Shown in pieces: positions 15,678 through 15,973 of a stretch of DNA of 15,973 nt. Origin of the DNA: CAYJAY01 sp964368445 (lineage in GTDB: Bacteria; Bacillota; Clostridia; Oscillospirales; Ruminococcaceae); contig CAYJAY010000042.1 in assembly GCA_964368445.1 (NCBI GenBank), positions 1 to 15,973 on the forward strand. The letters are read 5' to 3'. A program made the translations under genes and the position numbers. Under the pieces are notes generated by a model, which saw only the letters and a program-made list of their open reading frames with translations, did not search any database and had not been told where the DNA came from. The first letter of the stretch is position 1. Each line of letters begins with the position of its first letter.

Positions 15678-15700
15678 ATTGTATACAATTCTGTATGCAA
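15678..15700 (-). promoter_or_regulatory. Probable GntR/FCD operator
   Basis: The perfect 12-bp palindrome ATTGTATACAAT (15678-15689) matches the TnGTATACnA pattern common to FCD-type GntR operators. A second, imperfect copy, CTGTATGCAA (15691-15700), is centred 12 bp upstream in the direction of transcription and overlaps the predicted start. Together they cover about +1 to +18, a classic repressor position. Confidence 0.65.
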
Positions 15701-15702
15701 CT

Positions 15703-15731
15703 ATTATAGCCATAAAAAACTTTTTATTCAA
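15703..15731 (-). promoter_or_regulatory. Promoter of the catabolic operon
   Basis: Minus strand -35 TTGAAT (15731-15726), a 17-nt spacer and perfect -10 TATAAT (15708-15703). The start near 15696 gives a leader of about 115 nt to the ATG at 15580. A second candidate, TTGACC (15647-15642), lacks a good -10. Confidence 0.65.
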
Positions 15732-15922
15732 TCGGCAAAAATTCCAATGTTTTTTGCAATATTTTGTCGAAAAAGTATAGTTGTGGTGAATTTGGTCAGA
15801 TTTATAACTAATGCTTTAACAAAATTCCATTTACTACCAACGCTATAAAAAGACCTATTTTAGTTCGGTTCGGCAATTCATTTTTGTTGTTTACAACTGC
15901 TCCCGTAAAAAATCCATTATCA
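15732..15922. other. Intergenic DNA, no gene seen
   Basis: AT-rich sequence upstream of the operon promoter. There is no ORF with an SD and no convincing plus-strand promoter. The short palindrome GTTGTTTACAAC near 15888 is unremarkable. Confidence 0.4.
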
Positions 15923-15967
15923 AAACCACCAGTTGAACTGGTGGTTTGAACAGGCCCTATAAGGGCC
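15923..15967. repeat. Twin hairpins, possible IS200/IS605-type or REP-like end
   Basis: A perfect inverted repeat AAACCACCAGTT (15923-15934) / AACTGGTGGTTT (15936-15947) is followed five bases later by GGCCCT (15953-15958) / AGGGCC (15962-15967) with a 3-nt loop. Two tight GC-rich hairpins in AT-rich DNA resemble the subterminal structures of IS200/IS605 elements or REP repeats. The body, if any, is beyond the window, so the identity is a guess. Confidence 0.4.
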
Positions 15968-15973
15968 AATCTC

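Overview
The window looks like chromosomal DNA of a low-GC Gram-positive bacterium, most likely a Clostridia-type Firmicute. This is inferred from the AT-rich intergenic DNA, strong Shine-Dalgarno (SD) sequences, occasional TTG starts, a lipoprotein TRAP binding protein, and the absence of any outer-membrane gene. I cannot assign a genus.

Layout. (1) Positions 1-54 are the 5' three quarters of a tRNA-Thr(CGT) on the minus strand, cut by the window edge. (2) Positions 157-3599 (minus) are a three-gene surface-glycan operon: a polytopic GT39-like membrane glycosyltransferase, UDP-galactopyranose mutase (glf) and a dolichol-phosphate-mannose-synthase-like GT2. It points to galactofuranose-containing cell-surface polysaccharide. 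(3) Positions 3600-3889 are a divergent promoter region. (4) Plus-strand genes follow: a membrane-anchored SGNH hydrolase, a small four-helix membrane protein, a YcdX-like PHP phosphoesterase, a solitary tRNA-Ala(GGC) with its own consensus promoter and terminator, and an EamA/DMT exporter. (5) Positions 7924-15580 (minus) are a seven-gene catabolic operon. In transcription order it encodes a GntR/FCD repressor, a CoA-acylating aldehyde dehydrogenase (SauS/EutE type), an HMG-CoA-lyase-like enzyme, DctP, DctQ and DctM of a TRAP transporter, and a cytosolic DUF5060/DUF4038 glycosidase-like protein. (6) The right edge carries two strong adjacent hairpins that resemble the end of an IS200/IS605-type element or a REP-like repeat.

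The catabolic operon is the most interesting part. TRAP import of an organic acid or acidic glycoside, a cytosolic glycosidase, and a translationally coupled pair of acylating aldehyde dehydrogenase and HMGL-fold lyase form a coherent pathway that matches no textbook route I can name. The general plan recalls the DmpF/DmpG aldolase-dehydrogenase pair and the mevalonate-utilisation operon, but it uses different families. Its promoter has a perfect -10 box, with a perfect 12-bp palindrome of the GntR/FCD operator type just downstream of the predicted start. RNA hairpins lie after the lyase gene, after dctP and at the operon end. In the last two, stem pairing is continuous only in the minus-strand RNA, because G-U pairs there become C-A mismatches on the other strand.
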